DNA of 64,000 nt from positions 186,001-250,000 of the forward strand of contig CAWGTF010000011.1 in assembly GCA_963825425.1 (NCBI GenBank), read 5' to 3'. Made by a program: the position numbers and the translations under genes. The notes under the pieces are model-generated. The model saw nothing but the letters and a program-made list of their open reading frames with translations. It was not told the DNA's origin and did not search any database. Source of the stretch: PALSA-607 sp963825425 (GTDB lineage Bacteria > Actinomycetota > Actinomycetes > Acidothermales > Acidothermaceae). Positions 1-8,677 of the stretch are shown piece by piece; the first letter of the stretch is position 1; the number at the start of each line of letters is the position of its first letter.

Positions 1-253
1 GATCGTGTCCGTCCAGCCAGGTACGGACTCAGGGTCGATTCCGAGGATCGGGTGATCGCTGGGGAAGAAGATCTGCACCTTTACTGTCCCGGCGGTGGCC
101 TCTTCGTTCGGGACTCGGAAACCGAGTGTGATCTCACCGCCCTTGGGCGCGCTATCGGGGTCAACCGTGACGTGCGCGAATGCGGGCAGGGCGCGTACTC
201 ATCAGCATCGTCACGCTGGCGACGACGAGAATGAGTGTCCTACGAAGCAGCAT
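1..253 (-). CDS. YcnI/DUF1775-like copper-associated secreted protein (partial, frameshifted)
   Basis: The gene runs off the left edge, so only the N-terminal part is present. An ATG at 253 opens a hydrophobic signal peptide (MLLRRTLILVVASVTMLMS). The mature part then appears in another frame as AHVTVDPDSAPKGG and later VPNEEATAG and VPGWTDTI, which is typical of the YcnI (DUF1775) domain with its N-terminal copper-binding His after signal cleavage. The frames meet near 185-195, implying one missing or extra base. It is divergent from the CopC-CopD gene, and YcnI commonly neighbours CopC/CopD, so a periplasmic or cell-surface copper-binding role fits. The family call is firm; the exact function is inferred. 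Confidence 0.72.
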
Positions 254-358
254 GGGGTGCCTTTCGGGAGCCGGGTCGAGCAGGTAGTCGCTGAACGTGG
301 TGCATTAGTTCCGCGTGACCGGGAACCAGCACGGCTGCGAAGACGACCATCTGGTGAC

Positions 359-2008
359 ATGAGATTCATCGACCGTCGTCGGCCGACCGGTCGCCTCATC
401 GCGCGCGCGTCTGCAGTTCTTGCGGGCGTCGGGATTCTGCTCGTGGTCGCCGCCCCGGCCGCCAGCGCGCACGCGGTGCTGGAAAGCACCACGCCGACCC
501 AAGCGGCGGTTCTCACCACCGCACCGACCGAGGTTGATCTGCGCTTCGACGAGAGTGTCGAAGTTGCCCTAGGCGCGATACGGGTCCTCGACAGCAATGG
601 CAATCGCGTCGACGTCGGGGCGGCGCATCACCCGAACGGGTCTGGGCGCGACGTCGCAGTCGGCTTGCGCAGCGGACTGACGAACGGCACCTACCTGGTT
701 TCCTGGCGGGTCATCTCTGCCGACTCACACCCAGTCGGGGGCACGTTCACGTTTTCGATCGGGCACGCAGGCGCGGTTGCATCCGTGACGTCGTCGTCAG
801 GCGACCACACCGTCGCCGTGCTCTTCGTAGTCGCCCGATTCCTCGGGTACGCAGGGCTGGTCGTCTTTGTCGGCGGTTGGTTGTTCACCCTTCTTTGCCG
901 ACCGCCGCGGACCAGGGCGCTGGTCGGGCTGACCACAATCGGCTGGACGATTGGGCTTGTCGGCGACGTCGGCGCGCTGCTGTCTGCAGGGACCGTACGG
1001 TGCGGCACTCCCGCTGCACGACACGTTCAACTGGACCGTTCTGCACGCCGTGTTGGGCACCCGGTTCGGATACGCGCTGCAAGTCCGTCTGATCGCCTGG
1101 CTCGTCGCCGGGATCACCGCCGGGGTTGGTGTCCGGCAGATCGGGACACGGCAGCGTGCCTCTGGTCGCGCTGACCGGAGCAGCAGTGCTCGGTATCGTG
1201 CTGTCGTTTGCTGCCGCAGGTCATGGCGGCGTTGGAGTGCAATGGCCACTTGCTCTGGCGAGCGACGTCGTGCACCTCCTGTCCGTGTCGACCTGGCTGG
1301 GCGGTTTGCTAGCACTAGTCGCGGTGACGCTGCGACGGGCAGGCACCAACGACGTCGCAGCTGTGGTCACCAGATTCTCGCGGCTGGCTGGTTGGCTGGT
1401 CTTGGCCATTGTTGTGACGGGGGTTTACGCTTGGTGGCGGCAGGCCGGGATTCTCTCCGACCTCCCGGTGACTGCCTACGGACGCCTGTTGCTGCTGAAG
1501 GTGAGCTTCGTCGCCGTCGCGTGGGCGGTCGCCATGTACTCGCGGAGTTGGGTGCGCCGTCCAACCGGCACAAGTACGCGTCGCCTTCGTATCTCGGTGG
1601 GTATCGAGGCACTTGCCGGGGTCGCAGTGCTTGTCGTCACAACAGCGCTCGTCGCGGCGCCGTCAGCGCGCGCGTCGTATCGGCCAAGTTTCTACGCGAC
1701 GGTAGTGACCGGACCGCTCAAGACCGAGCTGTGGGTCGTGCCAGACGGCTCGCGGCTCGTCGACATCCATCTGCTCACGACTCATTTCGACGGAACTCCC
1801 GCCCCCGTTCCTGAGGTGGATCTGTCGATGTCGCTTCCGAGCCGGCAGAATCGGTGCGGTCGTGGTCCCGCTCCAGAAGCTCGCCGACAACCACTACGAA
1901 GCCGCGCGCTTCGCCGTGCCGCTCGCTGGTCGATGGACGCTCAAGGCTTTGGTACGGACAACAGACATCGACGAATACACCGCGACCACCGTCGTCGTGG
2001 TGCGCTGA
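359..2008 (+). CDS. CopC-CopD fusion copper resistance/uptake protein (frameshifted)
   Basis: The protein is read in order across several frames. A signal peptide ends in ASA, followed by HAVLESTTPTQ with the N-terminal copper-ligand His, and a CopC domain with SADSHPVGGT (the Asp-x-His copper site). A multi-spanning CopD membrane domain follows (LQGPYGAALPLHDTF, then WPLALASDVVHLLSVSTWLG), and a C-terminal YtkA-like beta domain ends TTVVVVR. Frames change near 990, 1125-1165 and 1845, while family similarity continues throughout, so sequencing error is likelier than decay. The ATG at 359 fits the signal peptide. Such fusions bind Cu(II) outside the membrane and move or hold it for cuproenzymes. 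CtaG begins 28 bases downstream, suggesting an operon. Confidence 0.85.
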
Positions 2009-2035
2009 CAACGTGGCGCGCGGGCAGAAGGGCGG

Positions 2036-3043
2036 GTGGCCGTGCCGGGCATGAGAGGGGTACCGGTGCTGCCGGCCCTGTCGCTGTCGACGCTGCTCCG
2101 TAGTTGGCAGCTGCACGCGGGCGTGCTTGGGGTCTTGGTCGGCTTGGCCGTCGGCTACGCGTGGCTCGTCGCGCAGGCCCGCCGTCGTGGCATTGCATGG
2201 TCGTTGTGGCGATGCGCGTCTTGGGGGTTTGGTCTGCTGTTGGCGGTCTTGGCGACACAGGGTGGTGTCGCGGTGTATGGCCAGGTGCTGTTTTGGATTC
2301 ACATGGTCGGCCACCTGACGTTGATCATGGTGGCGCCGAGCTTCCTCGCACTGGGTTCACCGTTGACGCTTCTGACGCGCGTGCATCCGTCAGTGGATCT
2401 CGATCGGCGGCTTTCTCGCGCTCCCGCCAGGCTGCTCAGCTCTCCGCTCACTGGCCTCGTCGTGTACAGCGCAACGATTGTGCTGACCCACCTCACGGGC
2501 TTTATGAACGAGATGATGCTGAACCCGTGGCTCACCAGCGCCGAAGATCTGCTGTACCTGACGGCTGGGTTGCTGTTCTTCTTGCCACTGCTGGGCTGCG
2601 AGCCGATCGGACGTCGAATCGATGCGCCGCAGCGGATATTCCTGTTGTTCCTCGCGATGCCTGTCGATACCTTCACCGGTTTGGTACTCGCACAGACCAA
2701 CCACTATCCGTGGCCCGCGATGGCCGCGATGAGACAGTCGTGGGCGCCGAGTCTGCTCGCCGATCTTCATGGCGGCGGCGCGGTCATGTGGATCGGCGGT
2801 GACGCGATCATGGCACTGGTGATGGGAGGCTGCTTCTTGGTGTGGGCCCGCGCGGGAGCGAGGGCGACAGCTGGCAGCTGGCTTGAGGGTGCGCGACTCC
2901 GAACGCTCCAGGGCAGCACGGGATCAGTAGCCTCAGACGCGCCGACGGCCGACACCGACTCACATCTGGCCGCCTATAACGCTTATCTTCGAGCACTGAG
3001 CCGCTCAGAACCGCAGGCACCAGATCAGCGTGCGGATGGCTGA
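2036..3043 (+). CDS. ctaG: Cytochrome c oxidase assembly factor CtaG (copy 1)
   Basis: This 335-residue polytopic membrane protein belongs to the caa3-type CtaG family, required for copper insertion into cytochrome oxidase in Gram-positives. Visible family features are the HMVGHLTLIMVAPSFLALGSP segment around residues 90-110 with paired His, further hydrophobic segments, the NHYPWPAMAAMRQSW stretch and LADLHGGGAVMWIGGD near residue 245. The C-terminus after about residue 280 is hydrophilic. GTG 2036 follows a weak AGAAGG; ATG 2051 is an alternative start. It lies just after CopC-CopD, consistent with copper delivery to the respiratory oxidase. A second CtaG-family gene lies 1.5 kb downstream. 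Confidence 0.88.
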   Translation: MAVPGMRGVPVLPALSLSTLLRSWQLHAGVLGVLVGLAVGYAWLVAQARRRGIAWSLWRCASWGFGLLLAVLATQGGVAVYGQVLFWIHMVGHLTLIMVAPSFLALGSPLTLLTRVHPSVDLDRRLSRAPARLLSSPLTGLVVYSATIVLTHLTGFMNEMMLNPWLTSAEDLLYLTAGLLFFLPLLGCEPIGRRIDAPQRIFLLFLAMPVDTFTGLVLAQTNHYPWPAMAAMRQSWAPSLLADLHGGGAVMWIGGDAIMALVMGGCFLVWARAGARATAGSWLEGARLRTLQGSTGSVASDAPTADTDSHLAAYNAYLRALSRSEPQAPDQRADG

Positions 3044-3100
3044 CTTCGGCCGCCGACAGATCGCGGGAACCATCTGCGCCTGCGCGCCGACTATTTCCCC

Positions 3101-3862
3101 ATGAGTGATCACGTCGTCCAGCCCGAATGCGAGGCGGCGCGCGAGGCTATGTCCGCGTATCTCGACGGCGAGACGAGCCCAGTAGCGCCGTCGTGGCTTA
3201 CGGGGCACCTGGTCGGTTGCCAACTGTGTCGCGCGTGGTTCGAAAGCGCGACTGAGATCCAGCGCCGCACGCGGCTGACGCTGGTACCGGTGATGCCTGA
3301 CCTGACTCCGCAGATCATGGCCGTCGCAGGCGGGCCCGCGACTGTCGCGAATCGGGGGGCCAGGGGTCACAACAAGCGCCTCGCGGCGACCTGCCGCGCC
3401 CTCCTCGTCGCCGTCGCGCTGGCACAGCTGTGGTTCAGCCTGCCCATCTTGCTGTTCGCCCGCGATCATGACGTCACCACCCACCCTGCCCACGAGCTCG
3501 GATCGTTCAACACGGCGCTCGCGCTGGGCTTTCTCATCGTGGCGTGGCACCCAGCGATCGCGCGCGGCATGCGGCCGCTCGTGGGCATGGTCGCGGCTCT
3601 CCTCGTCATGACGGCGGTCATCGACGTCGCAGCCCGTTTCACGAGCCTGAGCGACGAAGCGCCGCACTTAGTCGTCGTCGGTGGCTACCTGCTGCTGTCT
3701 CTCATCGGGCGGTACCACGACGACCGGGCGATCGGTCGCGTGACGATGACGGTCGAGGCGTCGCAGCTGGAGGTTTCGCAACTGGCTGCGCAAGTGCAGT
3801 CCGACGTACGATTTCCTGCTCAGACCGACCCTGATCACCGGCACGGACGCGCGACCGCATGA
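3101..3862 (+). CDS. Zinc-finger (HC2) transmembrane anti-sigma factor
   Basis: The 253-residue protein has an N-terminal cytoplasmic anti-sigma zinc-binding domain: Cys9 in PECEAARE, then HLVGCQLC near residues 38-45, the classic His-x3-Cys-x2-Cys. Several hydrophobic helices follow between about residues 95 and 215. The gene sits 62 bases before an ECF sigma gene on the same strand, which is the expected partner. In this family the domain sequesters the sigma factor until a signal, here plausibly copper or redox status, releases it. The order is unusual because most such genes follow their sigma factor. Partner and signal are inferred from position. Confidence 0.82.
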   Translation: MSDHVVQPECEAAREAMSAYLDGETSPVAPSWLTGHLVGCQLCRAWFESATEIQRRTRLTLVPVMPDLTPQIMAVAGGPATVANRGARGHNKRLAATCRALLVAVALAQLWFSLPILLFARDHDVTTHPAHELGSFNTALALGFLIVAWHPAIARGMRPLVGMVAALLVMTAVIDVAARFTSLSDEAPHLVVVGGYLLLSLIGRYHDDRAIGRVTMTVEASQLEVSQLAAQVQSDVRFPAQTDPDHRHGRATA

Positions 3863-3924
3863 GTCGCCGATAACGACTGGCACGCGACGGTTACCGAGCG
3901 GTCAGTGCTGGCTACGATGTACGG

Positions 3925-4473
3925 ATGCGAGCGCGCGGGTCGTTGGACGGTCGTCCGGAATTCGTTGCAGTTGTTCGCGACCTCAAGGACGACGTCTGGC
4001 TTGTTTGCTGCCGTTTGGTAGATCGTCAAAGCGCGGACGATCTAACTCAAGAGACATTCCTACGCGTGTACAAGGGATTGCCCTCCTTTCGGGGCGAGGC
4101 GAGCCTTCGCACGTGGGTGTTTTCCATCGCTCGTCGCGTGTGTGCTGACGAAATTCGTGACCTTCGCCGCGAACGTCGCCGGCAGGTGCGAGCGCAGGAC
4201 CATGCGGCGACCGACGACGTGGTTCCCGACATTGGCGACAGCGTGAGCTTGTGGGCGTCGGTTGCGACACTCGATTTCGACCGCCGCGCCGCGTTTGTCC
4301 TCACCCAGGTGTTCGGACTGACCTACGAAGAAGCCGCGACCGCATGTGACTGCCCGATCGGAACTATCCGGTCTCGCGTGGCGAGAGCACGCAGCGGATC
4401 TCATCGGGCGCAAGGACTACCTATGCCGAAGCCACGCACAGCTGAAACGGGCGGCCGGTACCTCCCCGCCTAG
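3925..4473 (+). CDS. ECF-family RNA polymerase sigma factor
   Basis: Region 2 is clear: QSADDLTQETFLRVYKGLPSF then SLRTWVFSIARRVCADEIR (core binding and -10 recognition), about residues 35-85. Region 4 has QVFGLTYEEAATACDCPIGT and RSRVARAR (helix-turn-helix, -35 recognition), residues 130-155. The last stretch after VARARS looks shifted: the +1 frame reads ADLIGRKDYLCRSHAQLKRA, a more sigma-like ending that stops further downstream, so a base is probably missing near 4390. The upstream anti-sigma gene and flanking copper and oxidase-assembly genes suggest it controls this block. The architecture resembles mycobacterial SigC, but promoter specificity is not known. Confidence 0.85.
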   Translation: MRARGSLDGRPEFVAVVRDLKDDVWLVCCRLVDRQSADDLTQETFLRVYKGLPSFRGEASLRTWVFSIARRVCADEIRDLRRERRRQVRAQDHAATDDVVPDIGDSVSLWASVATLDFDRRAAFVLTQVFGLTYEEAATACDCPIGTIRSRVARARSGSHRAQGLPMPKPRTAETGGRYLPA

Positions 4474-4521
4474 GCGGATTGTGATTTTGCGCCGCGAAAC
4501 AAGGTAGGAAGGAGCGCGACG

Positions 4522-5414
4522 GTGGCCGTCTTCCAGCACTGGTCCTACGACCCGTTCATTCTGGTGATCGCGGTCGTTGTCGCCGTGCACGGTCGTGGCT
4601 TGCGCAAGCACCTGAAGGCGATCGCCAAGTCGGGCCGACCAACCCGCCCGTGGATCGGGCAGGCGTTCATCTTCTGGGCCGGCCTCGTCGTGCTGCTGCT
4701 GGCGGTCGTCTCGCCCGTCGACTACTGGTCGGACAGCTACCTGAGCGCGCACGTCGTGCAGCACATTCTGCTCGCCTTCGTCGCGCCGCCGCTGATCGTG
4801 ATTGGTGCACCGTGGGTTCCGCTGTTGCGTGGGCTACCGCGGCCGGTCGCGCGCGTGTATGGCCGGCTGCTGCGGTACACGCGCGCTCGAGCGACCGGTT
4901 GCGCGTCGGCCGGTCTGGCGGCGCAGCAGCAGCGGTGCGCAGGTTCGCGGCACAGCCCGTACATACCCGGTGGTGGCGTTCAACGTCGACATGCTGTTCT
5001 GGCACCTGCCAGGTCCGTTCGACCTCGCCGCGCGGAACTACCAGACCGTTCACATCTGGCTCGAGCATGGCTCGTTCTTCGGGCTCGGCGTGTGCCTGTG
5101 GCTGCAGATCTTCGGCTCCTACCCGTTCCGCCCCGCACTCGCGCCCGTCGGTCGGGTCGCCGCGCTTGATCGCGTCGAACGTGACGATGGTGATCATCGC
5201 GATGACGATGGTGATGTTCACTCACGATCTCTACCCCTGGTACGCCAGTCGCGGCCCGTCGGCCCAGGCGAGCGATCAGCAGATCGCCGGTGCGATCTTG
5301 TGGGTATGCGGCGAGGTCACCTTCCTCCCGTCGATTCTCTACACGGTCACGAAGTGGCTCGACGACGACCCCAAGCGCGAGCCGACGCGCGCACTCGCCG
5401 TCCGGCTCGGCTGA
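4522..5414 (+). CDS. CtaG-family cytochrome oxidase assembly protein (copy 2, frameshifted)
   Basis: GTG 4522 follows AAGGAG at good spacing. The protein begins MAVFQHWSYDPFILVIAVV and carries the CtaG signature AHVVQHILLAFVAPPLIVIG. It then continues in another frame as NVDMLFWHLPGPFDLAARN and QTVHIWLEHGSFFGLGV, and in a third as MVMFTHDLYPWYASRGPS, ending ALAVRLG. Frame changes lie near 4880-4950 and 5155. The conserved paired His and the NVDMLFWH... HDLYPWY pattern mark it as a paralogue of the CtaG at 2036, somewhat shorter and more divergent. It follows the sigma gene by about 50 bases. Whether it serves the same oxidase or another copper enzyme cannot be told. Confidence 0.8.
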
Positions 5415-5418
5415 GGGC

Positions 5419-6600
5419 TCAGCCGGAAGAGCCGTACGGAATCGCCACTTGAACGGTCTGCGCTTTGACCCATCGCCCGTCGGTCAGCTGGTAGTCGATG
5501 AACGTGTCGGAGTCCACGACGAGGGCGTCGCTGCGATCGCCCGCGAACCGAGATGCGTCGCGGTGCCTGCGGGTGGAGTGGCTAGCTGAGTCCAGTTGCT
5601 CCCCGGTCCGGCAGCGACCGCTGCCGTGAGTGCACCGGAGCTGTCTTTGGTGAGCACCGCGAAGCCGGCGCCCGACGCCACCGCAGTGGAGATCAGGGCA
5701 CCGGCGATCGTCTGAGGAGCCGACAGGCTCCACGCCGCATCACCGGGGGTGGACTCCGAGGTGGCGACACCGGGGGCGGAGTTCCAGGCGGCGACGTAAC
5801 TCGTCGCAGAACCATTGCGGACGCCGAGCAGCGCCGCGATCCCTTGCTTGTACGGCGCGATGCGCAGCACGTCGACGAAAGCCTTCGAGTCAGCAGCTGG
5901 CAATTGCACGCCCGTCGATACGAACTGCGACCCAGCCTGCTGGAACAGCCCGACGACGCCGGGCACCGAGCACGCCGCACCCACGAACAGGCCACCTTCG
6001 GTCGTTCCGACAGCTGTCAGTTGTTGGACGCCGCACGCTTGGCCGACCGGCGATGCCTTCATCGCAGCTAACAGTCGTGACTGGCTGCCATGCCGACAGC
6101 GTCGCGGCACTGCTCAACACCTGCGTGGTCGTCAACGCGGCCGCGCGGCCGCTTGGAGAAACGCTGAGCGCATCGGGCACGTCGGCCAGGCCACCGGACA
6201 GCAGTCCTGCCGTATAGGTTGCGCCGCCGTCCGTTGTCGATGCCAGCGGCGAGAAGCTGAGTAGGTTGCTGGGACGGAACCCAATGACAGCCCCCGCACT
6301 CGTCGGGGCGATGACGAGTCCACCGTTGTCGGCGACGTCGGGCGGCGTGTGTTCGGCCCAGCGTTGGCCACCGCTGGGCAGCGTGAACACCTCCCAGAAC
6401 GTGTTGGTGGGGTCGTCGAGGTGCCCCATCGGAAACGTTGCCCAGGTGCCAGTCGAAGTAATAACAGCGGTCGTGAGCGGGACGCCGATTGAACGGTCGG
6501 TGGCGGTAGCCGAAGAACTGGCGCCCGAGTGAGAACTGCAGCCCACCGAGATCGTCAGGATCGCGCCCAGAAGCCAGTACGTGCCTTTCGACGTTCTCAT
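5419..6600 (-). CDS. Secreted lipoprotein of unknown function (frameshifted)
   Basis: The protein starts MRTSKGTYWLLGAILTISVGC, a lipoprotein signal with a somewhat atypical lipobox SVGC, then a Ser/Ala linker. Downstream are beta-rich repeats with WAEHTPPDVADNGGLVIAP, LASTTDGGATYTAG and, in a second frame, FVGAACSVPGVVGLFQQAG and NSAPGVATSESTPGD. These recall BNR/sialidase-like propeller blades but lack clear Asp boxes. Frames change near 6070 and 5530; the end is QTVQVAIPYGSSG. Its ATG overlaps the Sco1 stop by 4 bases, so translation is coupled. Context suggests an extracytoplasmic role in copper or oxidase biogenesis; no specific function is recognised. Confidence 0.6.
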
Positions 6601-7271
6601 GCGGCTGCGACCGCGCGCATTTCTTTGTTCAGCAACGCCGCAAATGATGCGGAGTCAGTCGCCGAACTGCCGGGATTCGCGCCGAGGATGGTGCGCAGGT
6701 GGCCGGCGCCGTCGATGACGTAGGTGGTATCGCTGTGCGCGGCCATCCCGCCGCTGCCGATTGTCTGCACCTGAATGCCGTAGGCGTTCCACACCGCGGT
6801 CAGCTGGGCGAGCGACCCGGTCAGGAAGTACCAGTTCGGCATGTTCATGTTCTCTTGGGCGTCGAAGGCCTGCACGAACTGCACGCCGAGGTAGGTCGGG
6901 TTCGCAACAACCGCGACGAACGCCGTGTTCTTCGCGGCCGCTGCCCCGAGGGACTCGTCGACCTGGCGGAACTGCTGGGCGATCAACGGGCAGTCGGTCG
7001 TGCAGACCGGATCAAGAAAAGTGAGTGCAATGGTCCGGCCCTTCAATGTTGCAAGGCTGACGGGCGCACCGTTCTGGTCAGTCAGCTCGAACGGTGCGGC
7101 CGGCGTATCGGTCGGCTCCGGTTGGCCGTTGATTGCCTCGGTGACGATCGTGTCGGTGTGCGTGTTCACCGATGCGAAGGCCATCGGCACAGCGCCGACC
7201 AACACGATGCCGAACGAAGCCACCGCCGCGGTTACCCCCAACGCAGCCGGGGAGCTCAGGGCAGTACGCAA
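6597..7271 (-). CDS. Sco1/SenC/PrrC-type copper chaperone
   Basis: A membrane-anchored thioredoxin-fold protein. A hydrophobic N-terminal segment (about residues 8-34) is followed by PFELTDQNGAPVSLATLKG and the copper-binding DPVCTTDCP (Cys90, Cys94). The third ligand is His179 in GGMAAHSDTTYVID. Sco proteins load copper into the CuA site of cytochrome oxidase subunit II. The start used is TTG 7271; no better ATG or GTG precedes the anchor in frame. It lies downstream of the DoxX-like gene, which it overlaps, and upstream of the lipoprotein. All three copper ligands are present, so it should be functional. Confidence 0.88.
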   Translation of the reverse strand: MRTALSSPAALGVTAAVASFGIVLVGAVPMAFASVNTHTDTIVTEAINGQPEPTDTPAAPFELTDQNGAPVSLATLKGRTIALTFLDPVCTTDCPLIAQQFRQVDESLGAAAAKNTAFVAVVANPTYLGVQFVQAFDAQENMNMPNWYFLTGSLAQLTAVWNAYGIQVQTIGSGGMAAHSDTTYVIDGAGHLRTILGANPGSSATDSASFAALLNKEMRAVAAA

Positions 7272-8442
7272 GCTCGTCGGTCTCGAGACCTCGGGCCGAA
7301 GTACCGCTGGCGAGGCTTGCCGGCGTCAATGCTAGGTAACCAGCGCCGATAAGCAAGACCGTCGGGATCATGCTGTTCGGGTCGGTGCCAACGCCGCCGA
7401 GGAAGCCAAGGTCTTGCACGAGAACCCACACCGCGATGCACAGGACGCTGCTGCCCACCAACGCGAAGAACGTCACGTGTTCGCGACCCGTCAGAAGCGC
7501 GACTCCGAGAGCTGCCAGCGCGAGAACGATGAAGAGGTTCACGACCCATCCGTGTTGCGCGTCAAACGTCGCAAACGAGCTGACGACCGACGACAGTGCA
7601 TGCGGCTGCGGGGTCTTCGACATGGTCTGCACCATCGACGTCAGGGCGCCCGCCGCCCCGTGCGGATCGCGCTGTCCCTGCCAGAATCCGCGCCCGGGCC
7701 AGGCCTGTAGGACCGCCATCGCAACAAAGAACACACCGAGGACGCCGAGCAGCGCGCGCCCGACGCGGTGCCCGACCCAGGCGCGTTCAGGTAGGGCGAT
7801 CAGCACGCCAGCCACGACATAGAACAGCACTGCACCCGGGGCACCGAACAACCAGCTGAGACCGGAGCCGAAGATGCCGCCGAAAGCCTCACCGAATACC
7901 CAGACGACAAGACCCCAGCCGATGCTTACGGCGCCGGCCAGTTGTGAGAGCCGGCCGCGCCTCGCCACGAGCAGCAAGACTCCGACGCCGACTTGGATCC
8001 ACACCGCCGATGCCGCAGCCGAAATCGGGTGTCGTAACCAGATCAGCGAGCCGTTGCTGACCAGATGCTGAACCCAGCCCGGCGAACTTTCGGCGGCGGG
8101 CTGCACGACTTGCGTGGGCAGTCCGACAGGCATTGCCTGCTGGAGCTGCAGCAGGCCATCGAAGATCCAGAGCAAGCCGAAGCTGACGCGCAGAAGCTTG
8201 CGCGCCGGATGTTCGCCGAGCTCGGTAGCGGGTTGGGCGGCTTCGAGCGCAGCAGGCTCATCCGTTGCGTCTGCCGGCCCGACGTCCGGCCTGGGCCGTG
8301 GAGCGGTGTAGGGCCAGACCCACGCAGTTGCCGCGATGATCAAGAGGATGAGCACGACGAGCGCCTGATGGCGCAGTGCAGACTCAAATGCGGCGACGAT
8401 CAGCGGGTTGCTACCGGAGAGTGTGCCGCCCATCCCTTGCAT
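7256..8442 (-). CDS. DoxX-like polytopic membrane protein (C-terminal frameshift)
   Basis: An approximately 395-residue protein with eight or more hydrophobic segments, starting MQGMGGTLSGSNPL at ATG 8442. The region KLLRVSFGLLWIFDGLLQLQ near residue 85 resembles the first helix of DoxX-type proteins. The uninterrupted frame would run into the Sco1 gene as a charged, non-membrane tail. A one-base shift near 7265 instead reaches a TGA at 7256 just after the last helix, which I take as the true end. It is the first gene of the minus-strand DoxX-Sco1-lipoprotein operon. The family assignment is moderate and the function unknown, perhaps redox partnering for the copper chaperone. Confidence 0.62.
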
Positions 8443-8677
8443 GGCAGCGACATCTCCTCACCGTGTTTGTTGCCGCGCCTCACGCCTGACTTTGGAGGTT
8501 GTTGAGCCACCTTATGGGAGCGCTGGCGGCGTCGCGATGCTTGCGGTGACAACCTGCCAGCGGCGGGCCGCGTTTACCGGCGTGAAGGGATGGGGACTGC
8601 CCTCCCACCGGACGGCACCTCGCCCGGCAGTGGTCGGCGGCGCCGCGCCCTCGCCCTGAGTAGTGATCGGAGTTGTG

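Noticed and set aside
322..348. Possible ECF promoter (GGAACC, 16 bases, CGACC) before the CopC-CopD start
   Set aside because: It would leave almost no leader before the ATG at 359, and no matching motif was found ahead of the other copper genes.
359..2008. Treating the CopC-CopD gene as a pseudogene
   Set aside because: Similarity and hydrophobic pattern stay continuous across each shift, as in many other genes here, so sequence error is simpler.
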